From Pyrenophora tritici-repentis (lineage: Eukaryota; Ascomycota; Dothideomycetes; Pleosporales; Pleosporaceae): DNA of 64,000 nucleotides. The translations under genes were made by a program, and so were the position numbers. A model generated the notes under the pieces. The model ran no database searches, was not told where the DNA came from, and saw only the letters and a list, made by a program, of their open reading frames with translations. This document shows, piece after piece, positions 12,518 through 23,014 of the stretch (positions are counted from its first letter, which is position 1; each line of letters starts with the position of its first letter). The stretch lies in contig NC_089397.1 of NCBI RefSeq assembly GCF_003171515.1, positions 1,488,001 through 1,552,000 of the forward strand, in the 5' to 3' direction.

Positions 12518-14619
12518 TCACCCCCTCCAAACCAACCAAACATACCACACCAACCCACACCCCACCACCTTCCCCAAGCCCATCCGAAACTCATACCACC
12601 ACAACCTCAACCCCTTTCTCATTTTCCTCTTCTTGCCTCCTGCTCCAGGTTGTCCATAAAACTTGACCCTTGCCCTCGATTTCTCCTTGTCATCTCCGGT
12701 GTAGCTATCGTCGTTTGCGGGGTTGTAGCCTGCGTGTTGGACGAGGGGGAACGAGTATGTTTGTTGATGTTGCTGCTGTGGAGTGGTAGAGGAATAAGTG
12801 GGAGCGCGTGTTCTAGCCTGTGGTGTACGAGTGGAGAGTAAGATACCGGTGCGTTCGGACGAGGTAGACGAGTTTGAAGATTGGGGTTCGTGGGTGTAGT
12901 TGTGTTTATCTGAATCCGTCGAATAAGAGGCGGAAGAAAAGGTGTTTGTCGTGGGTAGGAGGGGGCTTGTAGAATTCGGAGCATCAGGATCTCGACCCCA
13001 GAGACCAAAAGTTACTAAAACAGCGCGTCCGAGTAGTAAAAGAAGCGTAATACCGAAGAGTAACCCATACTTTACAAAAGTACCGATTTGATCGGGGAGG
13101 AGACATTGTTTCATCTGCACTGTTTTACTAGCATCGCCGTTCTTAGGGTTGCCGTGGATATCAACGGGGTTCCACAGACTGAGCATGACGATGCCTGGTA
13201 GACGGACGCCCATGGCCCAGCTTATGCTTTTGACGGTGACCTCGCGGATGCCGCCGCCGCCGCTGGGGTAGGCTTTGTGCACGACTTCGCAGTAGTCGTG
13301 GTCGTCGCCCGAAAAGGCATATCGTATATCGCCGACCTTCTCCGCTATGTCGGCGGTGATTTCGCGGTTCAGCACGTTTTGGTATTGGTAGCCGCCGCGT
13401 ACGGAGATGGCGTTGCGGTCGTCGTGTTCGAGGGGGGGGTTGGCCGGCGGGCGGAGGCGTCGGGGGCCAGTGTTCGCGGAGGGGCCCGCAGGGTGTACCG
13501 GGGGCGCGGTATAGGGGGACGTGGGAGAGGAGGATGGTTGGAAACTCGGTTACGTCGTCGTTTGCGTGTGGGAGTTCGGCTTTGGCTAGGTCTTCGCGCT
13601 TGATCTCTTGGTGAAGCATGCCGGGGGTAGGGTTTGAGACCTTGCTGTGCGCGTAGCTCGCGCTGAATGAGACGCTTCTTTTGTCGTTTTGCGTTTTCGA
13701 GAAAATCCTTGGTAGGCTTCCAGATATTCTCGACTTCATGTGGATTTTCCTGGCCGAATGCGCTCAACGAGACACTGTCTATAGAGACGAATGTATGATT
13801 CGCAATGACATCGATCCTGTTTCCGTCGCCGAAATAGGCATTGAACCTGTTCCTGACACCGACCTGAACACCTCTCGCAAAGCCCAAGTCGTGATTTCCA
13901 GGCAAACTGCTTATAATCTTCCTCCCTCGCTGTCCAGATCTGGGATTCATTCCCGCATCACCCCAGTGCTTGAAGAAGATATCGCCAAATCGCCTATACT
14001 CGTTCATCCAAAAGTCGTCGCCATACTTGCGGTACTGCTTCTCTGGCGACGTAGTTGTGCGCGTCGACCACTCACGACCGCCATCAAACAGGTCGCCGAG
14101 GAAGAATATGGTATCCGGATATAGGATAGTCTGGAAGCGCGAGTAGGTGCGACGCAGGTAGAGATCGGTGTATTTGTACGTCAGAGGATTAAGAGGCCAT
14201 GGGCGGCCGGGATACGTATGCGGGTCTATGAGTTGCGGATCGGCGACGAAGATGAGCCTGTGAGGGTTTGCGCCCGCTTCCTAGACGTTTGTCAGTCTTG
14301 AATACCGATATTTCCTATATCGCCATGTTCTTACCCAATTCTCCCACTTGTCCCAGTTGCAACTCCCAATAGCGCTGTTGAAGACGCCTCTTTCGCCCCA
14401 GTACAGAACCACCCACCAAAGCATCACCAGCGCGTTTACAAGCGTGAATAGCCGTTTGATGCCCCAATTGCCGCTCCGCAGCGCATTGGTCCTAGCCTGC
14501 ACTGCAGGCCGTATGCGGTAGAGAAAGAAAGCTCTCGCCAGTCTCCATGCTTGGTGTGTCAAGCTCTCTGGCTCAGAGTATGCGCCAACGGGAATGCCGT
14601 ACTCGTCGTACGTGGTCAT
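12518..14619 (-). CDS. Ted1/Cdc1-like membrane metallophosphoesterase (GPI remodelling), two frame breaks
   Basis: Exon 1 is 14619-14335 and exon 2 is 14280-12518, with a 54-nt intron. The start MTTYDEYGIPVG precedes a membrane span (LFTLVNALVMLWWVVLYW). The calcineurin-like phosphoesterase core shows FVADPQLID, FFLGDLFDGGREW, SSLPGNHDLG and, near the end, FSGDDHDYC, with hydrophobic spans after it (VKYGLLFGITLLLLL). This is the pattern of yeast Ted1/Cdc1 and animal PGAP5/MPPE1, ER enzymes that remove ethanolamine phosphate from GPI anchors. The frame must change twice: at a G5 run (13623-13627) and at a G8 run (13432-13439). One extra base in each accounts for both; total 2048 nt minus 2 equals 682 codons, or 681 residues. 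The flanking sequence is well conserved on both sides, so recent mutation or assembly error is more likely than an old pseudogene. Confidence 0.8.
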
Positions 14620-14932
14620 TGTATGCTGAAGGAGTGGAGGATTTGCTGGCGCAGCATGTTTGGGGTGGGAATTTGGCAAAGGGAGGGTTACGCGTGCTTG
14701 TGCATAGTGGTTACCAAAGCTAGGGGGATCAGAAGCATGGTCGACGTCTGGGGAAAATGCGGCCAGGGTCCGAGGCGGCTGATCTGCGGCGGCGAGGGGC
14801 ACGACGCGGGCGATTCACATGAAACATGATGTTGATCACTGTAAAGCACGAAACGCAGGCAAGTAGCATTCTATACATGCAAGTGATATCATTTTAAACA
14901 TGCTAAAAGTACAAACAACTGTCACTGCCCGT
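14620..14932. other. Spacer between two minus-strand genes
   Basis: This holds the promoter and 5' leader of the metallophosphoesterase gene and the 3'UTR of the fumarate reductase gene. A further in-frame ATG at 14802 exists upstream of the chosen start, but the extra 61 residues are low-complexity and unlike the family N-terminus. Confidence 0.45.
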
Positions 14933-16998
14933 CTAGTATTCGAGCGTCACCTCCTGGCCCTTGACTCTGCCAATAACAATCTCGGGCGCATACTTGGGAA
15001 TGACCTCATCGTCGTGCAACATTTCAAATTCCTCTGACGCGTCCTTGCCCATGTGGCTGAACAGCGCCTGAGGACCGCCTGGGTGCTCGTCTGTCCAGTT
15101 GGTCACGTCCATGACGATGCCCTTTACTGCAATCCACAAGTCATCCTTCTTGTTGTGCTTCGCAACCTCCTCGAGCGAGAACTCCTTGTCTGGAATGCTG
15201 AACTTCTTGGGTGCGTTTGGCTTGGTGACCTTGCCGGGGTCGTTTGAGTCGGCATTGGAGGACATGACAGGGGCCGAAGATATCTGCTTTTGTTGCTCGA
15301 CGGGGTCTGACGAGCTTCCGGCCTGAGCGTTTCCACTGGCACTGTTGCCCCATTCTACCGAGACTTTGCCCGGTTGCGATGGGTCGATGTGGAGTGAAAT
15401 TTGGCCGAGACGAGATACGGCAGCGCCACCAGCGTTGTTGAGCGCTTGCTGGAAGAGATACTTGGATGCAGACTCTCCTGCGACACGGCCGTACACAACA
15501 CAGCCAAGAAGTGATGAACCACCAAGGCGGTTGGCACCGTGGACACCACCCGCAAGCTCACCACAGACGTATAGACCATCAAATGGCTTGCCCTCCGAGT
15601 TCAAGCATTGGGCTTGGTCGTTGATCTCAATACCACCCATTGTGAAGTGGAGCACGGGCTCCATGTGTGCAACGTGGAAAGTGTCGTTGATGTCAAAGGG
15701 CAGGTTGTGGAAGTACTTCTTGTTCCACTCGTCCTTCTTCTCGCCCTTTGCGATGGAGTTGTAGCTCTGGAACTCGTGCTGGAGCTCCTTGTCGCTGACA
15801 CCAATCTCCTTGGCAAGCTCCTTGCCAGTCATCTTCTTCATCAGGCCACGGCCAGAGTAATGCCTGGTGTGGAAGTCGAGAACGTTTGATGCTTTCGAGT
15901 TGAGGACGAGGCGGATGGGCCAGTTGCCCTTCTCCTTCTCAGCCCACATCATGCCGGAGACGTAATCGCGGTGACCGAGATCGTCGCAGAAACGCTTGCC
16001 CTTGTTGTTGAGGAGAATACCGCCCTCACCACGGAGAGCTTCAGCAGCCAGGAACTTTGTCTTTGCGGTAGGGTCCTTGGGATCTACCAGACCGGTCGGG
16101 TGAACCTGGACCTTGTCCATATCAATGCCGTTGGCGCCAATCTTCATCAGCATCTTGTGTCCGTCGCCGGTAGCGTGAGCACCGTTGGTGGTGGAGAGGT
16201 CGAAGGTGTCTGGCCTCCACTTCTTCAGAAGAGAATCCTCTGTGAAGTCGGCGGCGTAACCACCAGTAGCCAGAATGACGGGTCCGTTGAGAGTCGTCTC
16301 CTCGCCATTGAATGTGTATGTAACACCAGTGGCCCGGTTGCCTTCGGTGTTGACCTTGGAGACCTTGGCCTTCTTGACGAGCTGGACGCGCTCCGGTTCT
16401 TGTTCGGCCAACTCTTCGAATCGTTGCATCAGAGCGTAGGTGATGGCCATACCGGGGAACTTGGCGTCGTGGCCACGGTGGGTTCGGGGCTGTGAGTGAC
16501 CACTGTACAAGTCAGTATATGTAGCGACTACGCTTCTAGTGCAAAACATACCCTAACCGCGAAACGAGAGTCAAGTCGAGGTTGAAGACGTCCATCAGCC
16601 ACTCGACGGCCGCGGCAGACTTGTAGGTGAGCACCTTGATCAAGTCTGGCCGCGCCTTGTCTCTCGCCGACTTGAGCGTGTCATCGTAAAACTGCTTGAC
16701 GCTGTCGCCAATCTTCTCGTCAACTTGTGTCCGTGTAAGAGCACCGTTGATTCCAGATGTGGCCTTGGTGGAATTGCCTCCCATGAAGTCTACCGAGAGT
16801 CAGTTTGCGCTCGCTCGGCGCAGACGGTGCGCCACTTACTGTTCTTGTCAAGGAGGACTACATTTCCACCAGCAAGATAGATGGTGTGAGCAGCACTCAG
16901 GCCGGACACTGTCGCCGTTGTTAGTTCTCCGCGTGATGAAGCATGATTAGACGGTGACGCTTACAGCCAGCACCAACAACAATGACTCTCTCGGGCAT
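14933..16998 (-). CDS. Soluble fumarate reductase (Osm1-like) with C-terminal cytochrome b5 domain
   Basis: Four exons: 16998-16965, 16908-16840, 16789-16552 and 16502-14933, giving 636 residues. The N-terminus MPERVIVVGAG plus LSGLSAAHTIYLAGG forms the FAD-binding GxGxxG motif, rebuilt only after splicing intron 1. The flavin domain continues with QVHPTGLVDP and a C-terminal FAD contact (GGVHGANRLGGSSLLG), as in flavocytochrome c/Osm1 fumarate reductases. These reduce fumarate to succinate and help reoxidise flavins or NADH when oxygen is low. From about residue 552 a cytochrome b5 domain follows, with the heme motif DEHPGGPQALF and a second His in FEMLHDDE. There is no signal or mitochondrial leader, so it is probably cytosolic. 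The fused b5 may feed electrons to the flavin (inference). Confidence 0.92.
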
Positions 16999-17960
16999 GG
17001 TGATGGATGTTATATGGAGAGTGAATGGAAAGATGGACAGAGTCTATCTAAGAGAGAGTAAATGCGGGCGAAAAGTCTGGGGTTCGGCTGCTTTGTATGA
17101 AGGGCAGCGGAAGACAACCTCCAACTATGCCTAGGTAGGTAGCGATCGCAAGTTATGCCTCGGGACTTTGGAGCCAGGTGGGGACTTGCGCTAACCCGCC
17201 ATGCAACCTGTCGGCGGACCCAATGATGTGGCGGGTGTTTGCAGGCCAAAGTAGTAAGCGGCGGCGACATGTATAATGCGACGCTCCGTTGATTTACCAT
17301 CCACCAAGAGAGCCGTCGCATGTGAAGATGGCTCGTCTCAGCCATGGCCCAGCTGATGCAAATGCCCAAAGCCTGGTTGGCTACTTTTGCTTTTGAGCCC
17401 GGTGGCTGACCTCTTCGGACGGAACGCCGAGCATCTGGGGCCGGGAAGCTGGGGCAAGTCACGCGTGGGAAACGCCGGTGACATGTGAAGGCTGGGGAAC
17501 ATGTGATGGCAGAACATGGGGTGAGCCTCCACTACATGCATCGTCTACGCAATACATTTCTGAATGTGCTTCTGTTGCTTTGGCTTCGACTTTGTTCATG
17601 GCAACATGTCCCGCAATGGTATCAAAGCCCGATCGGTGTTTGCTATCACGTGCTCACAGCCAGCGGCCAACATTGCCGTCTTCGGATTTGGGGTTTGATG
17701 GAGACACGAGTCGAGGCAGCAATGCAAACATTTTCATCCTAACATGATGATATATTTCTAGTTTATTCCCGTTCCGTGAATGCACCAACGCCCTCCTCGG
17801 ACGCGCATTGGGTCCACCACATCCATCAGATACGAGTCCCCGGATATTACAGGAAAAGGTTAAAATGGTTCCACCAGGTGTACAGTGATCTGTACGCACG
17901 TCCAGCTCTTGCCCCTGCATTTCGGCTTCCTTTACCCCGAAACTGCAAGTTTCCGACAAC
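16999..17960. other. Gene-free spacer upstream of fumarate reductase
   Basis: About 960 bp without a convincing gene. It contains the fumarate reductase promoter, including a CCTAGGTAGGTAG box at 17130-17142, about 130 bp before the start codon. The ORFs here have no recognisable protein character. Confidence 0.5.
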
Positions 17961-18076
17961 CCACCGGGGTATCATGAAATACTTGACAGTGTGGATAGAC
18001 ACCTGATAGGCGTGGTCTGGCGACTATAGTGGCCTTGATACACTAGTATGTTAAGTATTTTATGACACCTAGGCGG
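17961..18076. repeat. MITE-like palindromic element, copy 1
   Basis: A core of about 98 bp (17970-18067) is bounded by inverted ends TATCATGAAATACTTGACA and, reversed, TGTCATAAAATACTTAACA. Similarity extends outwards to CCACCGGGG / CCGCCTAGG. The same element occurs in opposite orientation at 18871-18980. This copy starts next to the copper transporter 3' end, about 24 bp beyond the stop codon. No coding capacity is seen, and no clear target duplication was found. Confidence 0.75.
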
Positions 18077-18099
18077 TTCATGTATTATCCAAGTCACCA

Positions 18100-19088
18100 T
18101 CAATGACAAGCGACCGACTTGGTCGGGGAAGATTGGCTGAACATCAAGTAGCCGACAAAAGCCCCGACCGTAACAGCGAGCATGACCCAGCCGTTGTACG
18201 TCATGAAGAGAAGCCTACACACATAAGTTTCCGAGCTCAATGAATGCCATCCTCGAGAAACTTACATGATGAAGAATGAGTAAAAGACCTGTACAGCATA
18301 CAAGATAGCCTTGATGATCTTGGTCTGCTGCTCATTGCGCCCAGCTTTTGCGTTTCTCCCTGGGGCAAGTAATGAGCTCGATTCATCTGCTTCATCTTCA
18401 CACGCAACTACTCAGTGAAAGTCCTCAAGGTGGTGGAGCGAAGAAAAGAGACCTCCCTAGTCTCCGACTTCCACACTTGTATCGCATTCGACGGCGTAGC
18501 TTCATACATGCACTCAACATGTCGCGGGATAGCAACAAATCACATGGCAGTCACTGGCTACATCTTGAACAAGTCGAGATGCAAGCATAGTGCGCACCGC
18601 TTCCCGTGCTACCCGACGTATATGAGATGTAAACTCACCTCTTGGTCCCTCCGTCGTCTCCTTTACATATGATTCGTATCTTCTCGACATCTCTCTAACA
18701 GCCTCGTATCCCGCCGTCATCAGGACAATCGCAAGGAGCCAAAAGATAAGCGAGCCGGTGCCCGAGACATGCCATGAGGGGAAGACGATGCAGAGGTCGG
18801 TCGTGTCCCAAGTAAACAGCATCTGTTCATGTTTGTTAGCATGTTTCTCCTCGCGCGCCTCTGTGGGGAGCACCTGGGTGTCATAAAATACTTAACATAC
18901 TAGTGTATAAAGACCACTGGAGTCGCCAGACACACCTACTAGGTAGAGGCTGTCAAGTATTTCATGATACCCGGGTGGGGGTTTGAGAGAAGGATGGTAC
19001 CTACGTTCATGTTGCACTTTGGCCCGTCGCCGCCCATGCCGGGCATGTCGTGGCCCATATGACCGTGATCCATGTGTGAGTGATCCAT
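18100..19088 (-). CDS. CTR-family high-affinity copper transporter
   Basis: Four exons, 19088-19005, 18822-18639, 18359-18266 and 18214-18100, encode 158 residues. The N-terminus carries Met/His motifs for copper capture (MDHSHMDHGHMGHDMPGMGG). Three membrane spans follow: the first after MLFTWDTTDLCIVFPSWHV, the second around ILYAVQVFYSFFIMLLFM with the family's Met pair, the third WVMLAVTVGAFVGYLMF. CTR proteins form trimers that import Cu(I) at the plasma membrane or vacuole. Intron 1 (182 nt) contains MITE-like copy 2. Intron 2 is unusually long (279 nt). The gene is divergent from the 3-hydroxyanthranilate dioxygenase gene and shares a 314-bp spacer with it. Intron boundaries fit phase and the family sequence, but transcripts would settle them. 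Confidence 0.88.
18871..18980. repeat. MITE-like palindromic element, copy 2, inside intron 1 of the CTR gene
   Basis: This is an inverted copy of the element at 17961-18076. The core is about 91 bp (18879-18969) with ends TGTCATAAAATACTTAACA and TGTCAAGTATTTCATGATA, which are near inverted repeats of each other. The two copies share long blocks such as TGGCGACT and CACTAGTATG (reversed). It lies wholly within the first intron of the copper transporter gene. Confidence 0.78.
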
Positions 19089-19402
19089 GTTGTTGCTGAA
19101 AGAATCGCGACTAGAAGAATGCTGTGTATGAGGCGAAAGTATGAGAAGAGAGAGGGAAAGAGACAAGCAAGCTGTCACCGGGCACGACTTGTGTCAGCTT
19201 ACCTACCTAGGTAGCTATGGCGCGTCGCACCAGTGATCGGCGCACGAGCCCGCGCATGCGGGGCGAGACGCTCCCCACTAAATATGCCTGGACCCTCTAT
19301 GACATCGAGACTGGACGTCTCCGCGCGATTAACAAGCTGTCTTAAGCCTCTGACATCTGCAAACCCGACTTTATTGTGTCTTCCTCTATACGAAATCAAA
19401 TC
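19089..19402. promoter_or_regulatory. Shared divergent promoter region of CTR transporter and BNA1
   Basis: The 314 bp between two divergent start codons must hold both promoters. A perfect 12-bp palindrome, CTACCTAGGTAG, lies at 19203-19214, about 115 bp before the copper transporter start. A related box occurs at a similar distance before the fumarate reductase gene. No copper-response motif was recognised with confidence. Confidence 0.5.
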
Positions 19403-20036
19403 ATGGCTTCCACCAGACCGCTAGGCCAGCCTTTGAACATTCCAAAATGGTACTTATACTCAGGTTCATGTTTCGTACTAAGCACCAGCCAAACCAAACC
19501 TCAAGAACATGAACTAACAAGCGCGTCGTAGGGTGGCGGAAAACTCGCACATGCTGAAACCTCCCATCAATAACTACTGTGTCTACAACGAAGACGTAAC
19601 CGTCATGATCGTCGGCGGCCCCAATGAACGAACAGACTACCACATCAACGAAACCGCGGAATGGTTCTACCAACACAAAGGCTCCATGCTGTTGAAAGTA
19701 GTTGATGCTTCGCTTCCCGCTGGCCAGCAGTTCAAAGATATACATATTCATGAGGGCGACATGTTCCTACTGCCACCAAACACGCCGCATAATCCGGTGA
19801 GGTTCAAGGATACTGTTGGTATTGTGTTGGAGCAGAAGCGACCAGAGGGTAGTTTGGATCGCTTGAGGTGGTATTGCCAAAACTGTGCGGAGCAGGTACA
19901 TGAGTCGTCATTTCATTGTACGGATCTAGGGACACAAATTAAGGATGCTGTCAATGGGTTCAAGGAGGATAAGGAGAAGAGGACATGTAAGAATTGCGGT
20001 ACGCTATGTGATACGGCGCCTCAGCCAAAAGCTTAA
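19403..20036 (+). CDS. bna1: 3-hydroxyanthranilate 3,4-dioxygenase
   Basis: Exon 1 is 19403-19449 ([16 protein letters not shown]) and exon 2 is 19532-20036, with an 82-nt intron, giving 183 residues, normal for fungi. The enzyme opens the ring of 3-hydroxyanthranilate to give the quinolinate precursor in de novo NAD synthesis from tryptophan. The cupin iron ligands are visible: His and Glu in [12 protein letters not shown] and a later His in [11 protein letters not shown]. The C-terminus keeps the second, rubredoxin-like metal site, with CQNC and CKNC pairs. The location is normally cytosolic. Its divergent neighbour is the copper transporter; a regulatory link is only a possibility. Confidence 0.95.
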
Positions 20037-20060
20037 AGAGGAGAATGGACGATTTAAGGT

Positions 20061-20208
20061 GGAGGTTGTACAATATGAGGATAGGTTTGAACGAAGCGGA
20101 GGTTGTACAATATGAGGATAGGTTTGAACGAAGCGGAGGTTGTACAATATGAGGATAGGTTTGGACGAAGCGGAGGTTATACAATATGAACATAGGTTTG
20201 AAAGAAGA
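20061..20208. repeat. Minisatellite with 37-bp period, four copies
   Basis: Unit GGAGGTTGTACAATATGAGG plus 17 more bases is repeated at 20061, 20098, 20135 and 20172. The first two copies are nearly identical and the fourth is the most diverged. It starts about 25 bp after the BNA1 stop codon and lies between BNA1 and the convergent ORC3 gene, so it may be transcribed in either 3'UTR. Confidence 0.93.
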
Positions 20209-20223
20209 TTCCCTAAACCGTGA

Positions 20224-22361
20224 TTACAGTCCTTTCCACATGATTTTGGAGATGTGGTCCGTCTTCTTTCGACTTGGCTTGACGAGACCCAGGTATCTGA
20301 GCTCGGCTAACGCTCTTTGAAACAGCGCCCTGAAGTTGTTAGTTGCAAAACATGACACAGTGTGAGCAGTGACTTACATAGTGTTGGGTTCATTCTCCTC
20401 CGTGCCATCTCCAGCAATCGCATTAAATGCAGCCCACAAATCAGTCACATTGATCAGTGTTCCAGATTCCAAGTACATCTGATACACAATCGCCGTCGCA
20501 GGTTGGGTAGCAGAGAGAGCAGCCGGGTTGCCGTCTACTCCGCTGCAACACTCACAGCCTAGGTAGTCATGAGGGGTGGTAAGCGCACGCTCAACCGCCA
20601 GACGAGGCTTGGGCTGGAAGACCTCAGTATGTGGCGACTTTAGGTCGTACATCAAGATTTCTGAGAGGAACAGAGTCTTGGGTTCGATGAATGAGGAAGT
20701 AAAGTATGCTTCGAGCTTGTCGTGAAAGTCTGTAACCAGGTCCGAGTACGCCTTGTCTTGTTCCGATAGTGCAGCTTTGTGTTTGCTCAGAAGTACTTTC
20801 TGTGCGACAACGGTGGTTCGCATGCTATCGTTACGGACATCGTGCTGCGTGCGAAGAGGCGCATCGGCGTTTTGTAACAGGCTGTCCAGCTTCCTTTGGG
20901 AATTGCTGATGCCCATTGAAAAGTAGTCGCCCTCCAATTCTTTCAATGCGGCGAACAAGTGTACCAGTTTGTCTGATGGAACCTTCTTAATGGACAGCAT
21001 CATTTCGCGAACGAGAGGTGATCCAGCCAGCTCACCAGCAGCTGCACGAATCCAGATTGCGGAAAGTCGAACGCTAGGCGACATCTGGAGTGATTCTCGT
21101 ATACATGCTAGGGCTTTGGAGGCGTGGCTTAACGTAGCGAGGGTTTGTTGGCCAGCTTGTATATGCTGGGTGATCTGGCTGAAGAGATACTTGTTGTCCT
21201 TGAGTGCTTTTCGTACATCCTGTGCATGACCATCCTCTAACATGTCTTCTACCCACCTTCGAAATGATGGGACATTGCGCACAGCTTCAAAAGCATCTGC
21301 GGATACATCCTCGAACGAGAGGCCCTGTTTGAGGAAGATACTCGGTAAGCTAGCGTAGAAATGTGACATATATGCGTACTTCAAGCCATCACAGAAATCC
21401 TGTGTATTTTGCACGTGGTCTTTTTGTCGATCGAGCATACGGCGGCAGAGGTTGGGTCCGATCTGGAGGCAGACATCTGTACTAGCGATAGTTGCGGCAA
21501 ACAATCTCTCAACGATCTCATCGGATTGGGTGACATCAAATTTCTGTCCTTCAAGATATCGTAACGAGTTTCCTGAGAGCCGCTCCTCAAAGTTATCTGC
21601 CGATGTCGCAATACCAAAGAGAAGCATAAAAGGAAGACGGTCGAGCCATGAACTGCAAAGTCAGTATATGGTATACGTAAGAATGTTGCAGACGCACTGT
21701 AAAAGATCGACTAGGTCGGCTAATAAGCCGACATCGAATCCCTCGCTGTCTTGTAATGCAACAACAATGCTGGATGCTTGGTTTTTCTTCTGCCATGCTT
21801 GCACATGACCAAGGTCGTAGTTCAACAGCTTTGGTCCATGTTTCGAAGTTGCAGAAGGCTTATCTAGATCATCTTCATCGTCATCTTCTACGCGCGAGGT
21901 AACCTTTTTGATAAGATTCTTCAGCAGTGTTTTCAGATTTGGACATTCGCCAGACGTTAGCACAATGTACGTGCTGTTCTCTTCTCTGACTCTTCGGCCA
22001 AGACGCTCAAAGAATGGCCCGTGAGATGCGATACTAGGACCCGCAACAATGAGTGCTGCCGGTATAGCAAACTTGGTTTCATTTGGAGATGAGCTGGAAG
22101 AAATGAAGTCGGCAATATTTTCCTGAGTAGCGCTATCTGCTCCTTCGAGGGTGTCCTGGTTACATTAAACAGTGTTTGGAATAAAGTGAGATGGGTCTGG
22201 CTTACTTGGATGCGCTCATCTTGCTGTCGCCATAGATCTCGGTACGCGTTTAGCCGTTCCGGGAGTTGCGCCTGCGGATCGAATTTGGTCGTTCGTTGGC
22301 GCTTTGTCGCTCGCTCTTCCGTTGCCGGTGGTTCGTATATGTAACATCTCTCGTGTTCCAT
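20224..22361 (-). CDS. orc3: Origin recognition complex subunit 3
   Basis: Four exons, 22361-22206, 22155-21698, 21652-20378 and 20329-20224, give 664 residues with consistent phases. The N-terminus MEHERCYIYEPP leads into an ORC3 N-terminal domain (AALIVAGPSIASHGPFFERL; YIVLTSGECPNLKTLL) containing an acidic insert (EDDDEDD). The middle holds LPFMLLFGIATSADNFEERL, and the C-terminus ALAELRYLGLVKPSRKK is the winged-helix tail, which appears only after splicing the last intron at 20377-20330. ORC3 is a subunit of the six-part complex that marks replication origins and loads MCM helicase. Family assignment rests on the overall pattern, since ORC3 lacks a usable ATPase motif. Confidence 0.88.
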
Positions 22362-23014
22362 CGTTATAATTATGGATGATTGCAATGTATTTCGGGATGC
22401 TTAGCAGTGTTGTTGTTGATGATTCAGGGCTAGGGGTTGAGTTGGCGAGGCGCGACAGTTCCGAAGCGCGTGAGCACGGGACTTGGTGTAAGGTCAAAGC
22501 GTCTTGAGGTTGCGATCAGTCAGAACATCAATTAGTATATGTGTACACAGTCTGTCATGTGTAGTTTCAATTGTGATGATAGTTGAATTATCATTGTAAT
22601 CTATCTGAACTCTATCCTGAGAGGTGTTTTCACACTGTCGTCCATGGTTGACACTGACAACCATCTTGATGACTAGTTCAATAGCTCTGCAGTTGGGTAT
22701 ATAGTATGATCACTTTTACTAGCGAATAAGTAGCTTTTGTTAGCAAAGGAATCCGCATGCGATCTGTGCCGATCGTATGTATTACTTTTACAGATGCATC
22801 GGCGCACATAGTAGTCACTTTTGGCCTACACTTCAGATCCGGAACCACTTCAAGTGTCGTTCGAGAGGCGTTGCACTAGGCCGAACACTCACTGATTAGA
22901 TGGCTTGTCGCACGATGTGGCTGTCCTGATCCATGGGCTGGAAAGAGGGAGGAATCATATTCATACCTTGTAATGTTATGCAATCTAGGGAGGCCCGGGA
23001 AGCACTAACTTCAC
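22362..23014. other. Intergenic spacer, AT-rich
   Basis: About 650 bp between the ORC3 start and the stop of the next minus-strand gene. The region 22510-22830 is AT-rich and has no ORF with protein character. It should contain the ORC3 promoter. Confidence 0.5.

Noticed and set aside
20061..20208. CRISPR-like array
   Set aside because: Contiguous 37-bp repeats without spacers in a eukaryotic genome; it is a minisatellite.
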